Positions 11,384 to 23,462 of a stretch of 64,000 bases of DNA are shown here, one piece after another. The notes below the pieces were generated by a model that had not been told where the DNA came from, did not search any database, and saw only the letters and a list, made by a program, of their open reading frames with translations. Made by a program: the position numbers and the translations under genes. This DNA is from Haliotis asinina (taxonomy: Eukaryota; Mollusca; Gastropoda; Lepetellida; Haliotidae): the NCBI RefSeq assembly GCF_037392515.1, contig NC_090290.1, positions 17,497,753 to 17,561,752 on the forward strand, given 5' to 3'. The stretch's first letter is position 1. Each line of letters begins with the position of its first letter.

Positions 11384-12099
11384 ACAACGATGGCTGCAGA
11401 AGATATCCGTTCAAAAGACACGGAACAGGTTGAAAAAGATTGGTCTGACAGCCATGTGACCCGACGTCGGGCCTGTGCTACATCGTCACCATCGCGCTCA
11501 ACGTCTCTATTATCTAAACGTATGCACTTGGTTGTATAAACATTACCTTCTTCTAAACTGGTGTAAAAGGTCATGCACAAAAGTATATTTGTAGACGAGT
11601 TATGCATGCTTGAAAATACATCATTTTCGCCACAGATTTCTGACGTGACGCTTTAACCTTTAACCCCGTCGGCCCTCACAGACAACTATTTAGTTTTGAT
11701 TCAAATGTTGCTCATGGTATGTGTCATCTTTTATGATCCATTGTTTACTTGATATGAATGTAGCAATGCTGAATAGATTCTGGAATTTCAATTTGACAGT
11801 GTGTAACATGGATGATCCTTCCTGCACGTCGATATACATGATCAGATATATATAGTAAACAATATCCACGTCAAATGTCCAATGTCAAACGGTAACGACT
11901 TGTGGGGAACAGATCCACAAAATATTGAATCATTTTTACTCTTAACGCACAAGTCGTAGAGTCCATGGCATAAGCTGTCTCAAGTACGTCTCGAAAAGAT
12001 TCAATTGAGTGTGAAGTCCCAAATACATTGTATGAGTGGGCCATTGATAAATTTTGAGCATATTTTGATGTACACATGGTGTGTCTCCTGTAGGCGAAA
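11384..12099. other. Non-coding stretch
   Basis: No supported gene or recognised repeat between LINE-H copy 1 and the dispersed repeat at 12100. Confidence 0.4.
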
Positions 12100-12385
12100 A
12101 GGCAAGTCGTGTATAGTATGTCCTTGACAACATCACATGGTTAAATATTTTAAGATGAAATAGGGAAAGGGTTTCAAATGAATGCATATACGCCCATTTT
12201 CATGCTCCGATACTGAAACATTTTTTTAGAAGCTATATGTTGTCAAATTTCAAAACTTCTAAGTGAAAAGGTCGAATTTAGGTTGAAATGACTTTCCGTG
12301 CCCATCGTGATTTTAAGAAATTTCCGTTTCAACATTTTTCACTTCAGACGCAGATTTGAGACGCACTATTTTTGCTGAGAACAAG
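12100..12385. repeat. Unclassified dispersed repeat, copy 1
   Basis: It shares ordered blocks with 29390-29690 and 30690-31140: 'gtttcaaatgaa', a form of 'gtcaaatttcagaacttct', then 'aagtgaaa', a form of 'catcgtgat', and 'gagacg'. Similarity is moderate, with gaps. No ORF, terminal repeat or tail is evident, so the class is unknown. Confidence 0.5.
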
Positions 12386-12404
12386 ATAATATATTATTCA
12401 TGGT

Positions 12405-13580
12405 TGAAGAAAATCGACAGCGGTTATTACAGTCATATTGTGATGAAAACAAGATAACCGATTTTAAATATCTGTCGACAAAGGACAGCAAAACTACGGA
12501 ACCGTATTAGGGCCACGGTGAAAATTTTTTTTGGTGTCACTATCTCCTACGTAGGACATACTATCTCCTACGTAGATCTTACCATCATAATAAGTCCTTC
12601 GTAGGACTTATTATCTCCTACGCAGGACTTGCTTTCTCCTACGTAGGACTTACTAATTAGTATCTCCTACGTAGGACTAAGTACTTACTATCTCCTACGT
12701 AGGACGTACTATCTTCTACATATTATCTCCGACGTAGGACTTAATATCACCTACGTAGGACTTACTATCTCCTACGTAGGACTTACTACTTAGTATCTCC
12801 TACGTAGGACTAAGTACTTACTATCTCCTACGTAGGACTTACTATCTTCTACATATTATCCCCGACGTAGGACTTATTACCACCTACGTAGGACTTAATA
12901 TCCTCTACGTAGGACGTAATATCACCTACGTAGGACTTACCATCTCCTACGTAGGACTTAGTATCTCCTACGTAGGACTTAATATCTCCTACGTAGGACT
13001 TATTATCACCTACGTAGGACTTACTATCTCCTATGTAGGACTTAATATCCCCTACGCAGGTCTTAATATCACCTACGTAGGACTTACTATCTCCTAGAGA
13101 GTATGAGATAGTAAGTCCCACGTAGGTGATAATAAGTCCTACGTAAGCGATAGTAAGTCCTACTGCACTGTGTAGGGGATAGTAAGTCCTACGTAGGTGA
13201 TAATAAGTCCTACGTAGGTGATAGTAAGTCCTACGTAGGCGATAATATGTAGAAGATAGTAAGTCCTACGTAGGAGATAGACACCAAAAAAAATTTTCAC
13301 CGTGGCCCTAATACGCCGCCGTACAAAACTAACTAGATTATCACAGACATATATATTTAAAACCGGTAATGAAATATTGGAAACAGTTTAACTAGTTAGG
13401 ACGATAAATATAAAAACAGGCTGTAGATCGCCAACAACTAACGGTAGATCAACATACTTGGGGTGATGGGGACTTACAGTACATTTGCTTCCTGCATGGA
13501 CCCTAGCTGGATTTACACAATTCCTTCAGTTGGTACTAATTTAGACACAGTTAGCCGTACATTAAAATGACATATATTGT
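12405..13580 (-). mobile_element. LINE-H 3' fragment interrupted by a foldback element
   Basis: The left part (12405-12495) has 'tcatattgtgatgaaaac' and 'gacaaaggacagcaaaact'. The right part (13323-13580) resumes with 'aaaactaactagattatcac' and continues through 'gatcgccaacaacta' to the region of 'catggaccctagctggattt'. Together they give one contiguous LINE-H 3' UTR once 12496-13322 is removed. Confidence 0.85.
12496..13322. mobile_element. Foldback / MITE-like element packed with TCCTACGTAGGA palindromes
   Basis: An 827-bp insertion in a LINE-H 3' UTR. The terminal inverted repeats are 40 bp or more: CGTATTAGGGCCACGG continuing to GGTGTC at the left, and the exact complement at 13280-13315. 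The 8-bp flanks GCAAAACT and ACAAAACT look like a target duplication (7 of 8 match), as hAT elements make, so this may be a non-autonomous hAT-like element. The interior is about 26 units of a 21-bp repeat containing the palindrome TCCTACGTAGGA, then near 13100 it switches to about eight units in the opposite orientation. There is no transposase. The 90-residue frame at 12849-13121 only reads the repeat. Confidence 0.85.
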
Positions 13581-13659
13581 ACCACGGAAAGGGGTTGTAG
13601 CAGTGATTGCAGAAGTGAACTCATGATACTTTCTTATACGTCTTCCTAATATGCTAAAA

Positions 13660-14475
13660 ATGTGGGACCCTCTTTTCTAGAGTACCAAGCCTGGTGCTAC
13701 CACTTGGAATCAACCACACATATCTGCAGCTAAAATTGATCTCGATATCATAACACTTTACCGGCTTTGTCTTCACCACCCTGGCAGATGGTGAAGCCAC
13801 AGATCGATCTTACCCTCACCAAACTCAAAATGTCCAATGGGAACATAACCAGTTACATTATAAAAATAACACCCACAGATCCATTTCACTGACGGATCCA
13901 AGGATGATGGCCAAGTTGCCAGTGCTACAGTCACTGGATCCATGCCTGTCTCATCTTGAATCCAAACAGTTCTATCTTCACCGTCGAGGCCAAAGCTATC
14001 TTTACAGCTTTGAACTATATAAAACACCAGACCCACTAGAAAAACCTTATCGTATTTACAGATTCACTCTCCTGTCTTCAAGCATAATGTTACTTAAGTC
14101 ACCCTATCATCCTGGACATTTTATAGCTTTATTACAACGATCTTTCAACTGGCCAATGTGACATCGTCCTCTGGTGGTTGGAGGGTTAGGGTCTTCACAA
14201 GCCCTTATCTCACTACTGAGCCCGTACAATGACTTCAAAACCAATATCAAAAGTTATACTAGTGACCTCATGCAAACGGGGGACACCAGGTAGGTAGAAA
14301 TAAACTTCATGAACTGAGGCCAACAATTGGTTATACCTACTTAGGTTGTCAGCCAAGACGTGACGAAGTACACTTACAACTACGTCGTATTGGCCATTGC
14401 CATTTTACTGATGACTATCTGCTGGAAACAGATGGGGATGAACCTCCGATGTGTGTTGGTCCAAACAACAATCAT
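13660..14475 (+). pseudogene. Decayed ORF2 3' part of a divergent LINE-H relative
   Basis: Plus-strand translation in shifting frames gives pieces of the RNase H and C-terminal region: WQMVKPQIDLTL, FTDGSKDDG, EAKAIFTALNYIK, FTDSLSCLQA, NKLHELRPTIGYTYLG and HCHFTDDYLLE. They match LINE-H in order but differ at many residues, and there are several stops. This is an older or different subfamily, oriented opposite to the main copies. It ends where the 36-45-bp repeat array begins. Confidence 0.75.
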
Positions 14476-14770
14476 AGACCAACAGCCAGACAGCCTCCAT
14501 ACAAAAAACATCTGTGGACCATGGACCAACAGGCCAGCTTCCATAAAACAGACAATGTATCCCAGACCAACAGACCAGCCTCCATAAAACAGACAATGTA
14601 TCCCAGACCAACAGACCAGCCTCCATAAAACAGACAGTGTATCATAGACCAACAGACCAGTCTCCATAAAACAGTGCATCACAGACCAACAGACCAGCCT
14701 CCATAAAACAGTGTATCACAGACCAACAGACCAGTCTCCATACAACAAACAGTGTATCACAGACCCCAGT
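14476..14770. repeat. Tandem repeat of 36-45-bp units
   Basis: About seven units built on 'gaccaacagaccagcctcca' followed by 'taaaacag' and a variable 'acaatgtatccca'. It begins inside the decayed LINE relative. Long minus-strand frames across it are repeat artefacts. Confidence 0.9.
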
Positions 14771-15029
14771 TAGCATGATAAACAATCTTGTCACGCCTAC
14801 AGTAGCAGTAACACCGACTGCTACCAAAAGCTTAAACTTATTTACCCAGATGCAGTAGTGTTGTGAGAATACAATGAGACTGAATATGTGAATAACAATC
14901 CAAGAAGTGTAATTCATTTCACTTCATGGTTCCAGAGTTCACGTTTTACGTAAATAATACACGTCAAGGATTTGAAAGACATTATGATTTGAAAATATTA
15001 TTATGCGTTTCCTTAATGTGAGAGAGTAT
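14771..15029. other. Non-coding stretch
   Basis: Nothing recognised here. Confidence 0.3.
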
Positions 15030-15150
15030 GGTTTTACGTCGCTTTTATCAATATTCCAAGCAATATCAAGGCGGGACACCAGATATGGGCTTCACACATT
15101 GCACCTGTGACTTGAACCGTACCCGGCGGCGTGACGAGAGAACGGGAAAT
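15030..15150 (-). mobile_element. SINE-T (tRNA-headed SINE) remnant
   Basis: Contains 'gttttacgtcgcttttatca', 'caatattccaagcaatatca' and 'gggcttcacacattgcacc', which is the body of SINE-T in antisense. The tRNA head is degraded. Confidence 0.65.
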
Positions 15151-15231
15151 CGACAAGGATGGGTACTTCAAAGCATTTTACTGTAAAAACCGTTAAGTTC
15201 TTTTTCACGCAGGGTTCAATTCAATTGGTTT

Positions 15232-15690
15232 TTAAAGGAGATTGATTTCACTGTTGAATTGTGAATAATATGTTCTGTAGATAGATGTATTTTAATAACT
15301 GGTAGTTTAGATTAGTAACTACAATTGTTAGTGGCTGTACTCTCAAAGGAGGTTGAAGTATTGTAAAATTACTGTCCCCCGGAGAGGGTACGTAAGTCCC
15401 AAAACTTTCAAGTCAATGTAAACACACCAGGCTTTATAAACCCATGGTCCCTAGTATGGTGGTCTACCTTCAGTTGCTGGCGATCTATAGGCTGTTTTAA
15501 TGCTGTGTTGTCCATATAATGATTTTAGTTTTAACTTTCTATGCGAAGTTTTAATGCTAATTGTGATATTCTAATTGTTTTACTGTCCTTTGTCGACAGG
15601 TTTTAATAATACACAATAATGTTCCCGTCACGATATGGCTGAAATATTGCCGATGTGACGTTAAATATTATCTCACTCACTTCAAAACAT
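15232..15690 (+). mobile_element. LINE-H 3' end, 5'-truncated
   Basis: A sense-orientation copy of the 3' UTR: 'attgttagtggctgtactct', 'gtccctagtatggtggtcta', 'ggcgatctataggctgtttt', 'tgtcctttgtcgacag' and 'gatatggctgaaatattgcc', ending TCTCACTCACTT. Its upstream part matches copy 3 at 23385-23430, so both belong to the same subfamily. Confidence 0.88.
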
Positions 15691-15921
15691 GTATCAATGG
15701 AGATGTGCTACCTTTTCCTGCACATATGAAAACAAGTAATTCAATTCATTTGGGGATTAAATAATGTCTTCACAAAACAAATTCTCTCCCCAACATTACC
15801 TATTGTGAAACAAAATACTTCTTTAGTTTGTCATGTCAGAGCTTCTGGTCTTTATGCCACAAACCTTTCACATGGCCATACTACATTGTAGGGTACCTAC
15901 CTAGAGTATCCTGCATGTACC

Positions 15922-16197
15922 AGACCCGTGAAGGTCCCGAGGTAGAACAGGCCTTCAGCAACACACGGTTGCCATAAAGGGCGACCATGCTTGTTGTAAG
16001 AGGTGACTAACGGGGTCGAGTGGTCAGGTTCCCTTACATTGTTGACACATGTCATCGGTTCCCAATTGCGCAGATCGATGCCCATGTTCTTGATCACTTG
16101 GTTGTCTGGTCCAGACTCGATTATTCACAGACCGCCGTTATATAGTTGGAATATCGGCGAGTGCGCCATAAAACTAAACTCATTCACTCACTCACTG
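15922..16197 (+). mobile_element. SINE-C copy
   Basis: Starts ACCCGTGAAGGTCC, contains 'cttgttgtaagaggtgacta' and 'cagatcgatgcccatg', and ends AAACTAAACTCATTCACTCA. The flanks CTGCATGTACCA and CTGGATGTATCA are a possible worn target duplication. Confidence 0.85.
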
Positions 16198-16249
16198 GAT
16201 GTATCATGGTAGATTAACTGCAAATATTAGAGTTATTAATGTCTAAATT

Positions 16250-16318
16250 GTGTTACTCATGGTGTGGCTGAAATACAGCTGATGTGTCCTTAATTGTTAA
16301 CTCACTCACTATTCTTAT
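16250..16318 (+). mobile_element. LINE-H 3' tail fragment
   Basis: 'ggtgtggctgaaatacagct' then 'gatgtgtccttaattgttaa' and CTCACTCACT: a short, worn sense-strand tail. Confidence 0.6.
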
Positions 16319-16327
16319 TCTACACTT

Positions 16328-16562
16328 CACCCGTGAAGGTCCGGGTAAGAATGTTGGCCTTCACTAACCCATGCTTGTCGTAACCGGTGACTAACAGGAT
16401 CGTGTGGTTAGGCTCGCTGACTTTGTTGACACATGTCATCGGTTCAATAAACAGGCCGATGATCATGTTGATCACTGGATTGTCTGGTATAGATTCGATT
16501 ATTTACAGATCGCCGTCATATAGCTGGATATTGCTGAGTGCAGCGTAAAACTAAACTCACGT
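16328..16562 (+). mobile_element. SINE-C copy
   Basis: Starts ACCCGTGAAGGTCCGGG, contains 'catgcttgtcgtaaccggtg' and 'gttgatcactggattgtctg', and ends AAACTAAACTCACG. It is somewhat diverged in the middle. Confidence 0.85.
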
Positions 16563-16858
16563 ACTATTCTGAACTCAGCACAGAATACATTCCATCAAGA
16601 TCACTACAGTCCCAGAATCAGCGCCTAATACAAGTTCCAAAATTCCACCAATTTTCTTGTGGAAAAGGACTTTCTCCTATGTTGCACCAACTCTTAGGAA
16701 GTCTTCACCCCTAAATTTCAAATTCTGTGAATCTCTCTCCCAACCTGCAAGCCAAAATTTAAAACCGCCTCTTTCAAAGTTCCTATAACCGACTCTTTTG
16801 CTCAATTCCTTTTGGGGCATTGAGCGTTAATAAGTGTGGGGGCATTTATTATTTTTAT
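16563..16858. other. Non-coding stretch before LINE-H copy 3
   Basis: No supported gene or repeat. Confidence 0.3.
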
Positions 16859-17665
16859 GTGAGTGAGTGAGTTAATATTTAACGTCACATCGGCAATATC
16901 TCAGCCATATCGTGACGAGAACGTTTAATACTGAAGTGAAATATATGGATACTATAAAAACCTGTCAACGAGGGACAGTAAAAGAACTAGAATATCACAA
17001 ATATGATTAAAACTAGTGTGGAAAGTTAAAAATAATATCACTATTCGGACAATACAACATAAAATCAGGCTACAGATTGCCAACAACCGAGTGAGTGAGT
17101 GAGTGAGTTAATATTTAACGTCACATCGGCAATATTGCAGCCATATCGTGACGAGAACGAGTAATTATGAAAATACAAATGAATTAAAAGCACAAACGTT
17201 GTAAAACCCTGTCGACAAAGGACAGAAAAATTAACAAGGATATCACAGAGTAGAATATAAAACTAGTGAATAGACCTAAAACAATGTATCTATACAGGAC
17301 AGTACAATATAAAACTGAGCTATAGGTTGCCAACAACTGAAGGTAGATCACCATACTAAGGGCCATGGGGACTTACAGTACATTTGCTTCCTGCATGGAC
17401 CCTAGTTGGATTTACATCATCCCTTCAGCTGTTAGCAATTTAGACAAATCTAGCCATAAACTGAAAACACTCTTATTCTACGATTAAAAAGCTTAAATTT
17501 ACTTCAAATGTTTTTGGACTTATGTACCCTCTCAGGAGGACAATTATTTTACGGTACTTCAATCCCCTTCACGGGTACAGCCACTAACGGTTTGAGTCAC
17601 TAATTTAATCTTCCAATTATAAAATATTTATCTATTTACAGTTCAGTTAATAAATCTAATTCCTT

Positions 17666-20600
17666 TTAAAAAGCAATAATTAAATGAGGGCTAACATTGC
17701 TAAAAAGATCCTTCATTGTTTGTGAATTAAAATACTGATCCCTTGTGATGGAATACTCAACACAGTCAAGCAAGACATGCTTGACTGTGATTCTTTCATC
17801 ACAAGGGATGCAGAACGGAGGATCCTCACCTTTCAAAAGATATTCATGAGTATATCTCGTATGGCCAATACGACATCGCCGCATAATGACCTCCTGAAAT
17901 CTGGATTGACAACCCAAGTGGGTATAACCAATATAAGGTTTTATTGCATGTAATTTATTTACACCCACTTGGGTGTCCCACCTCTTTTGCATCAGATCTC
18001 GGATATACGACCTAATGGTAGCTTTATAATCAGAGTATGGGACAAGAAGTGGAGTCACGGATTTTTTTAGTGCTGCCTTGGCAGCAAGATCGGCCATTGT
18101 GTTGCCAGAAATGCCTACATGGCTGGGTAACCAACAAAAGACGATGTCGTATTGGCCAGTAGCAAGATTATTATACAATTCAATTATTTCTATGAAAAGT
18201 GGATGTTTACATGACATGTTTTTAATTGCCTGGAGGCAAGAAAGAGAATCAGAATAGATAATATACTGTTTATGACTGGGATGTCTTTCAATATATTTAA
18301 GAGCAGTTAATATTGCGTTTGCTTCTGCTGTGAAAATAGAACTATTATCTGGTAATCTGAAAGATATTGTTCTGGATCCAATGACAGTGGCACAAGCCAC
18401 TGCGCCACCATCCTTGGACCCATCTGTAAATAAAGATGTGTATGTATTATACTTGCTTTTTAATTGATTATATTCTTGTTTATATTGTAATTCATTTGTT
18501 TCTGATTTTTTAAAACTTGTCAGTGTTAGGTCAACTTCGGGTCTAACTAACTGCCAAGGTGGAGACGAAAGTAGACGGGAAGGAGATATATTGGCTAGCT
18601 CAATTCCGCAAGCAGACAGAAAAGGTTTCACTCTAAGTCCCAGAGGCGGAACAAGAGAAGATTTTTTATTGTACAGATCCTCATAAAGAGGATTAAAACA
18701 CAGTTAAATGCAGGGTTGGCTTCATTAGAATATAATTTTGTTATATACTGTAAGGAGAGTTTTATACGTCGTTGAGTAAGAGATGGCTCATCGGCCTCGA
18801 TGTAAAGACTGTCAATAGGAGAAGTTCTAAATGACCCAAGACATAGTCTGAAACCTTGATGGTGGATAGAATCAAGTAGTTTGAGGTTGCTTTTACAGGC
18901 TCCACCATAAACGATGGAGCCGTAATCAAGTTTCGAACGGATGAGAGATCTGTATAAGTGGAGTAGGGTAGTTTGGTCTCCTCCCCACTTTGAATTGGAA
19001 ACAACTTTTAACAGATCAAGTGCCTTCAGGCATTTAGTTTTAAGGGATTTAATGTGGGGTAGAAAAGTTAGATGTGAGTCGAAAATAAGACCCAAGAACT
19101 TGGCCTCCTTTACTACTTTGATGGGGGTGCCATTTAAAAATAGTTCTGGATCTTTATGCGGTTTATACTTTCTGCAGAAATGCAAACAATTAGTTTTTGT
19201 TATAGAAAATTTAAACCCGTTTTCAAGTGACCATTTTTCAATTTTATAGAGACAAATTTGTAATTGCCTCTCTATTGTATGCATATTTCTACCTCTACAA
19301 GAAACATTAAAATCATCCACAAATAGTGATCCATCTACTGAATCACTTAAAACCTTAGAAAGACTATTGATTTTAATTCTAAATAAAGTCACAGACAAAA
19401 TACTGCCTTGTGGAACACCCTGATCTTGATGAAAATAATCTGAGAGGGTTGATCCCACACGTACTTGAAACTGTCTGTCATTTAAAAAATTGGATATAAA
19501 CTGAGGCAAGCGACCTCTCAACCCAAAAGAATATAAATCTTTCAAAATACCATGCTTCCAAGTAGTATCATATGCTTTTTCGAGATCAAAAAAGATTGAT
19601 ACTGCATGATGTATTTTAATGAAAGAATTTTTTACAAATGATTCCAACCGAACCAAGTGGTCAGTTGTGCTTCGGTTTTTACGAAAACCACATTGTATAT
19701 CAGTAATCAGATTGTTGGTTTCCAAAAACCAAACTAAGCGATTATTTGCCATTCGCTCCATGGTTTTGCAAACACAGCTAGTTAAGGAAATAGGTCCGTA
19801 ATTTGATGGGTCTGTATGATCCCTCCCAGGCTTTGGAATAGGAACAACTACGGCCTTTCGCCATGAAGGGGGAAAATGTTGTGTTATCCAAATATGGTCA
19901 AAAATGCCAAGTAACGTTTCGAGACATGATTCAGGCAAGTGTTTTAAGAGTTGGTAATGGATATCATCAGGTCCTGTTGCAGTATCGTGAGCCTGTGATA
20001 GCGCAGTATGAAGTTCATGTAATGAAAATACCTCATTATAATCTTCACCATTATCAGATTTAAAAGTTACTGGTTTCTTCTCTTGGTGTGTTTGATAAGT
20101 CTGGAATTTTGGATGATAATTTGAGGAGGACGAATGTTTAGCCAAAGTTTCACCCAACTTGTTTGCAATATCAGATTTTTCAGTTAGTATGTTATTATCA
20201 TTTTTGAGATACTGAATACTACTGGATTTGGAACCCTTGCCTTTAATTTTTTGGATCATATCCCATACCCTTGACATAGGAGTACGGGAATTTATTTTGG
20301 AAACGTAATTTTTCCAAGTATGACGTTTAATGTGTTTAAACGTTCGTCGAGCTTTAGCGTAACTGATTTTTACATTATTTAAGTTATGAACAGTGGGATG
20401 AAGACGAAAATATTTCTCTGCTTTCTTCCTCTTTTTCCTAGCCTGTTTGCATTCATCATTAAACCATGGTTTACGGATGTGCGGATTTACAGAGGACTTA
20501 GGAATAGTTTCATCAGCTATATGTTTTAGTTTGTCTGAGAATATTTTAATTGGATCAGGGACATCCATGAAAAGGTTTGGTTTAAGTTCCATAAGGCAGG

Positions 20601-21303
20601 TGGCCTGAAATAATGGCCATCTTGTTACAGGCGGATCATCGGAAGGGTTAATTGCTGTAAGTACTGTAGGAAAATGGTCACTACCACAAAGATCATTATG
20701 GACTGACCATTCAAACTCATTATAAACGTTTGAATCAGTGAGTGACAGATCTAAAGACGAATATGTTCCCGTTGCAGGATGCAAATACGTGTTAGAGCCA
20801 TCATTGAATATACATAAATTATTATCAGATATAAACTCTTCAAGAACTTTCCCTTTACTGTTGGTATCAGGACTTCCCCATAATGGGTTATGTCCATTGA
20901 GATCACCCATTATGATACAGGGTTTCGGTAATTGGTCATACAAATCTTGAAGATCATTCTGATGGAGAATGGAAGAAGGGGAGATATACAAGGAACAAAG
21001 AGTAAGAGTTATATGTAAAGTAAGACGAACAGCAACAGCCTGAAGATTGGTTTTAAGAGGAACAGGGCTATGAATAGTACCATGTCTCACCAATATGGAA
21101 GATCCACCAGTGGCTTTGTCACCAGGGGGTGAAAAAGAATGATAAGAATGGTATTTACGCAATTCGAACTTATCAGTATGTTTCAAGTACGTTTCTTGAA
21201 AACTAAATGCTGATGGGTTATAATCCTGTACTAGTAATTGTACTTCATTAAAATTGGTCCTAAGTCCTATGCAATTCCATTGGATTAAGGAATTATTGTT
21301 CAT
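17666..21303 (-). pseudogene. LINE-H copy 2 ORF2, nearly intact
   Basis: Starts at the ATG at 21303, overlapping the ORF1 stop as ATGA. An 891-codon frame holds the endonuclease (E37, D134, N136, SDH 208-210) and the RT (FDLEKAYD 572-579, FVDD 661-664). A 1-nt deletion near 18695 shifts into a second frame (18631-17666) with RNase H: in that frame D70, E103, D128 and D181 are the expected D-E-D-D set, and C274, C277, H285 and C290 form the tail motif. Compared with copy 1 it lacks about seven residues after the EN domain and stops a few codons early. One indel separates it from a full-length frame, which suggests relatively recent insertion. Confidence 0.9.
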
Positions 21304-22480
21304 TTAATAGCAGGTGGTAGTACTGGGGACCGACTTTTCCCCTTCCGAGGCGAACTGCTTCTATTTCGCGCACGGGGATGAGGAGAGACGTCCATGTCTT
21401 CTAAAAGTTGAAACTTGTACAGGATCACGTGATCCCTTTTGTACTCGATCAGATTTTTGTCTATAATCTACTTTATGACAAGGATTTTTCACTGCAGGAG
21501 ATATTGTTTGTGATTCAGTCTGGCAAGCTGATGTGGCATGATTCTTATCACCAGCAGAATCTGTTATACTTAAAGTTTGTTTGTCAGCTTTGGCCAGGTG
21601 ATATCTGTTTGACATGAAACAGACAGCACAGATTTAGCATGAGGGCGAGCAACGACAGCAGAGTATGTTATACTTGATGACTGAGGCGAGGCTGCATTTA
21701 CTAAACGTTTTGCCTCATGATAGGTGACATTCTTATGAGTTTTGATTTTGATAATTTCATATTCACGTTTCCAGATTTCACATGACTTTGATGAAGACAT
21801 ATGGTCTCCCAGACAATTAACACATTTTGGAGAAGACAAACAGTCAGAACCTTCATGATCTTCTTCACCACATCTGTAGCATGTTGCACGATTCCTGCAA
21901 GATTGGGCACCGTGACCAAACTTTTGACACTTGTAACAACGAAGTGGATTTGGAATATATTGCTCCACTTCGATATTACAATATCCAGCTTTGATATACT
22001 TTGGATGTTTCGATTGTGAAAAAGAAATCAAAAAAGTATTTATATTGAAAGTTTCTCCATTTTTCTTAAAAGTGAATCGTTTGACATGAGTGACTCCTTG
22101 ATTTTGTAGTTCAGTGGCGATTTCTGTTTCACTCATGTGGGCAAGCCACCGGTCCCTGTCTCTCAAGATGCCTTTGCTGCTGTTCAAAGACTTATGGGGT
22201 GAAACAGATACTGCAGTATTTGCAAGCTGTTTTGTACCTGTTTTGTTTTACACTCTATGAGGAGAAACCCAGATCTAATTTTTGTAACAGCTTGGACATC
22301 CCCAACAAGTCCATAAATTGCTTTTGATGTGGCAAATGGATTGAGTTTTAGAGGTTCACCGTCAGTAGAAGATACAACCAAACATCTGCTCCATGTATCC
22401 GGTAATCTGTTTGTAGCACTGTCCTCGTCCGAGGACAAACACTCATCTAGTGCTCGTTTGTGTTTTTTGGGTTAAACCAT
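21301..22480 (-). pseudogene. LINE-H copy 2 ORF1, frameshifted
   Basis: The ATG at 22480 is followed at codon 3 by an in-frame TAA. The frame then resumes (SSDEDSATNRLPDTW) and shifts near 22185 and again near 21600. Zinc knuckles are preserved (CYKCQKFGHGAQSC, CYRCGEEDHEGSDC and CVNCLGDHMSSSKSC). It ends in a TGA that overlaps the ORF2 start, so the ATGA junction is conserved between copies 1 and 2. Confidence 0.85.
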
Positions 22481-23014
22481 GGTTAATAATAGAAAGTTCA
22501 CCATCCCAGCTCCCCACCCTCCACCGAGTATCACATGGACAATGCTATATACCAGTGGCTCTCCGACTGGCAGCACCAAGGATACTGGAATGGTATACTC
22601 CAGCAGAAGACTAATTCAAAATTAATCGATCCACCAGATTGGCCCATGAGCCACCGCCTTCTGGGCATAAGACTCTAGGCAAAGTTCATAACGTCAGTTT
22701 TCAAATCTAAAAGTTATATATGAATGAAAAAGCCAAGGCCAAAATTGAAACAGTACAAAATCAAATCTGTGCAATTACATAAATAATCCACGCACAGGGC
22801 TTGGCATGACCAGCCGATTGGTCGAACCGGGCCCATTCGACCACCCGTCTAGGCGAAGTCAGGGCCAAAGTGGTGTATTGAGCAACAGGAACACGGTTAC
22901 AGGTCCCTATTGCCCTCAACCACCAGGATCCCCTCCTCCGCCTACACAGAGCCGCAACCCACGGCAAACAGGTTGGTGGACCAAATATCCCCCCGGGTCC
23001 ACTACGGGGGTGTC

Positions 23015-23072
23015 GGCGAGCTCTTAGTGTTACCCAGCACCCACCACGAGGAGGTGGCTCGCCACGGGTGCC
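23015..23072 (-). ncRNA. HDV-like ribozyme at LINE-H copy 2 5' end
   Basis: 58 nt, same layout as copy 1. P1 is perfect apart from the G-U wobble (GGCACCC with GGGTGCT). P2 is GGCGAGC with GCTCGCC. The L3 region is CCACCTCCTCGTGG. The candidate catalytic C lies in ACTAAG. The predicted cleavage point at 23072/23073 is exactly where element sequence stops and the sequence of copy 3 begins. Confidence 0.82.
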
Positions 23073-23462
23073 CCCAACAACCGAAGGTAGATCACCATAC
23101 TAGGGACCATGGGGACTTACAGTACCTTTGCTACCTGCATGGACCCTAGTTGGATTTAAATCATCCCCTCAGCTGTTAGCAATTTAGTCACATCTAGCCA
23201 CAAATTAAAAATACACATATACTACGATTAAATACAGTGGAAGTCTAAACGTACAGGAAATGTTTTGGGACTTACGTACCTTCTCAGGAGGACAATAATT
23301 TTACGGTACTTCAACCCCCTTTGAGGGTACAGCCACTAACAATTCAAGTTACTAATCTAAACTACCATGAATTAAAATACAGCTATCTACAGAACATAAT
23401 AATCACAATTCAACAGTGAATTCAAAGATGAAATCAATTTCTTTTAAATATCCAAGAATTAA

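Larger units (their letters stand above)
17091..23072 (-). mobile_element. LINE-H copy 2, full-length, nested in copy 3
   Basis: A 5.98-kb element from (GTGA)n at 17091 to the ribozyme 5' end at 23072. The direct repeat CCAACAACCGA is present at 17080-17090 and 23074-23084, so it inserted into the 3' UTR of copy 3 by target-primed reverse transcription. One extra base sits between the 5' end and the repeat. Its ORF2 is the least damaged in the window. ORF1 has a stop at codon 3 and two or more frameshifts. Confidence 0.92.

Noticed and set aside
12849..13121. 90-residue SYVGD-repeat protein
   Set aside because: It is the 21-bp palindromic repeat read in one frame; no start context or homologue.
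14380..14917. Minus-strand frames rich in W, C and L
   Set aside because: They read the 36-45-bp tandem repeat; no domain or conservation.
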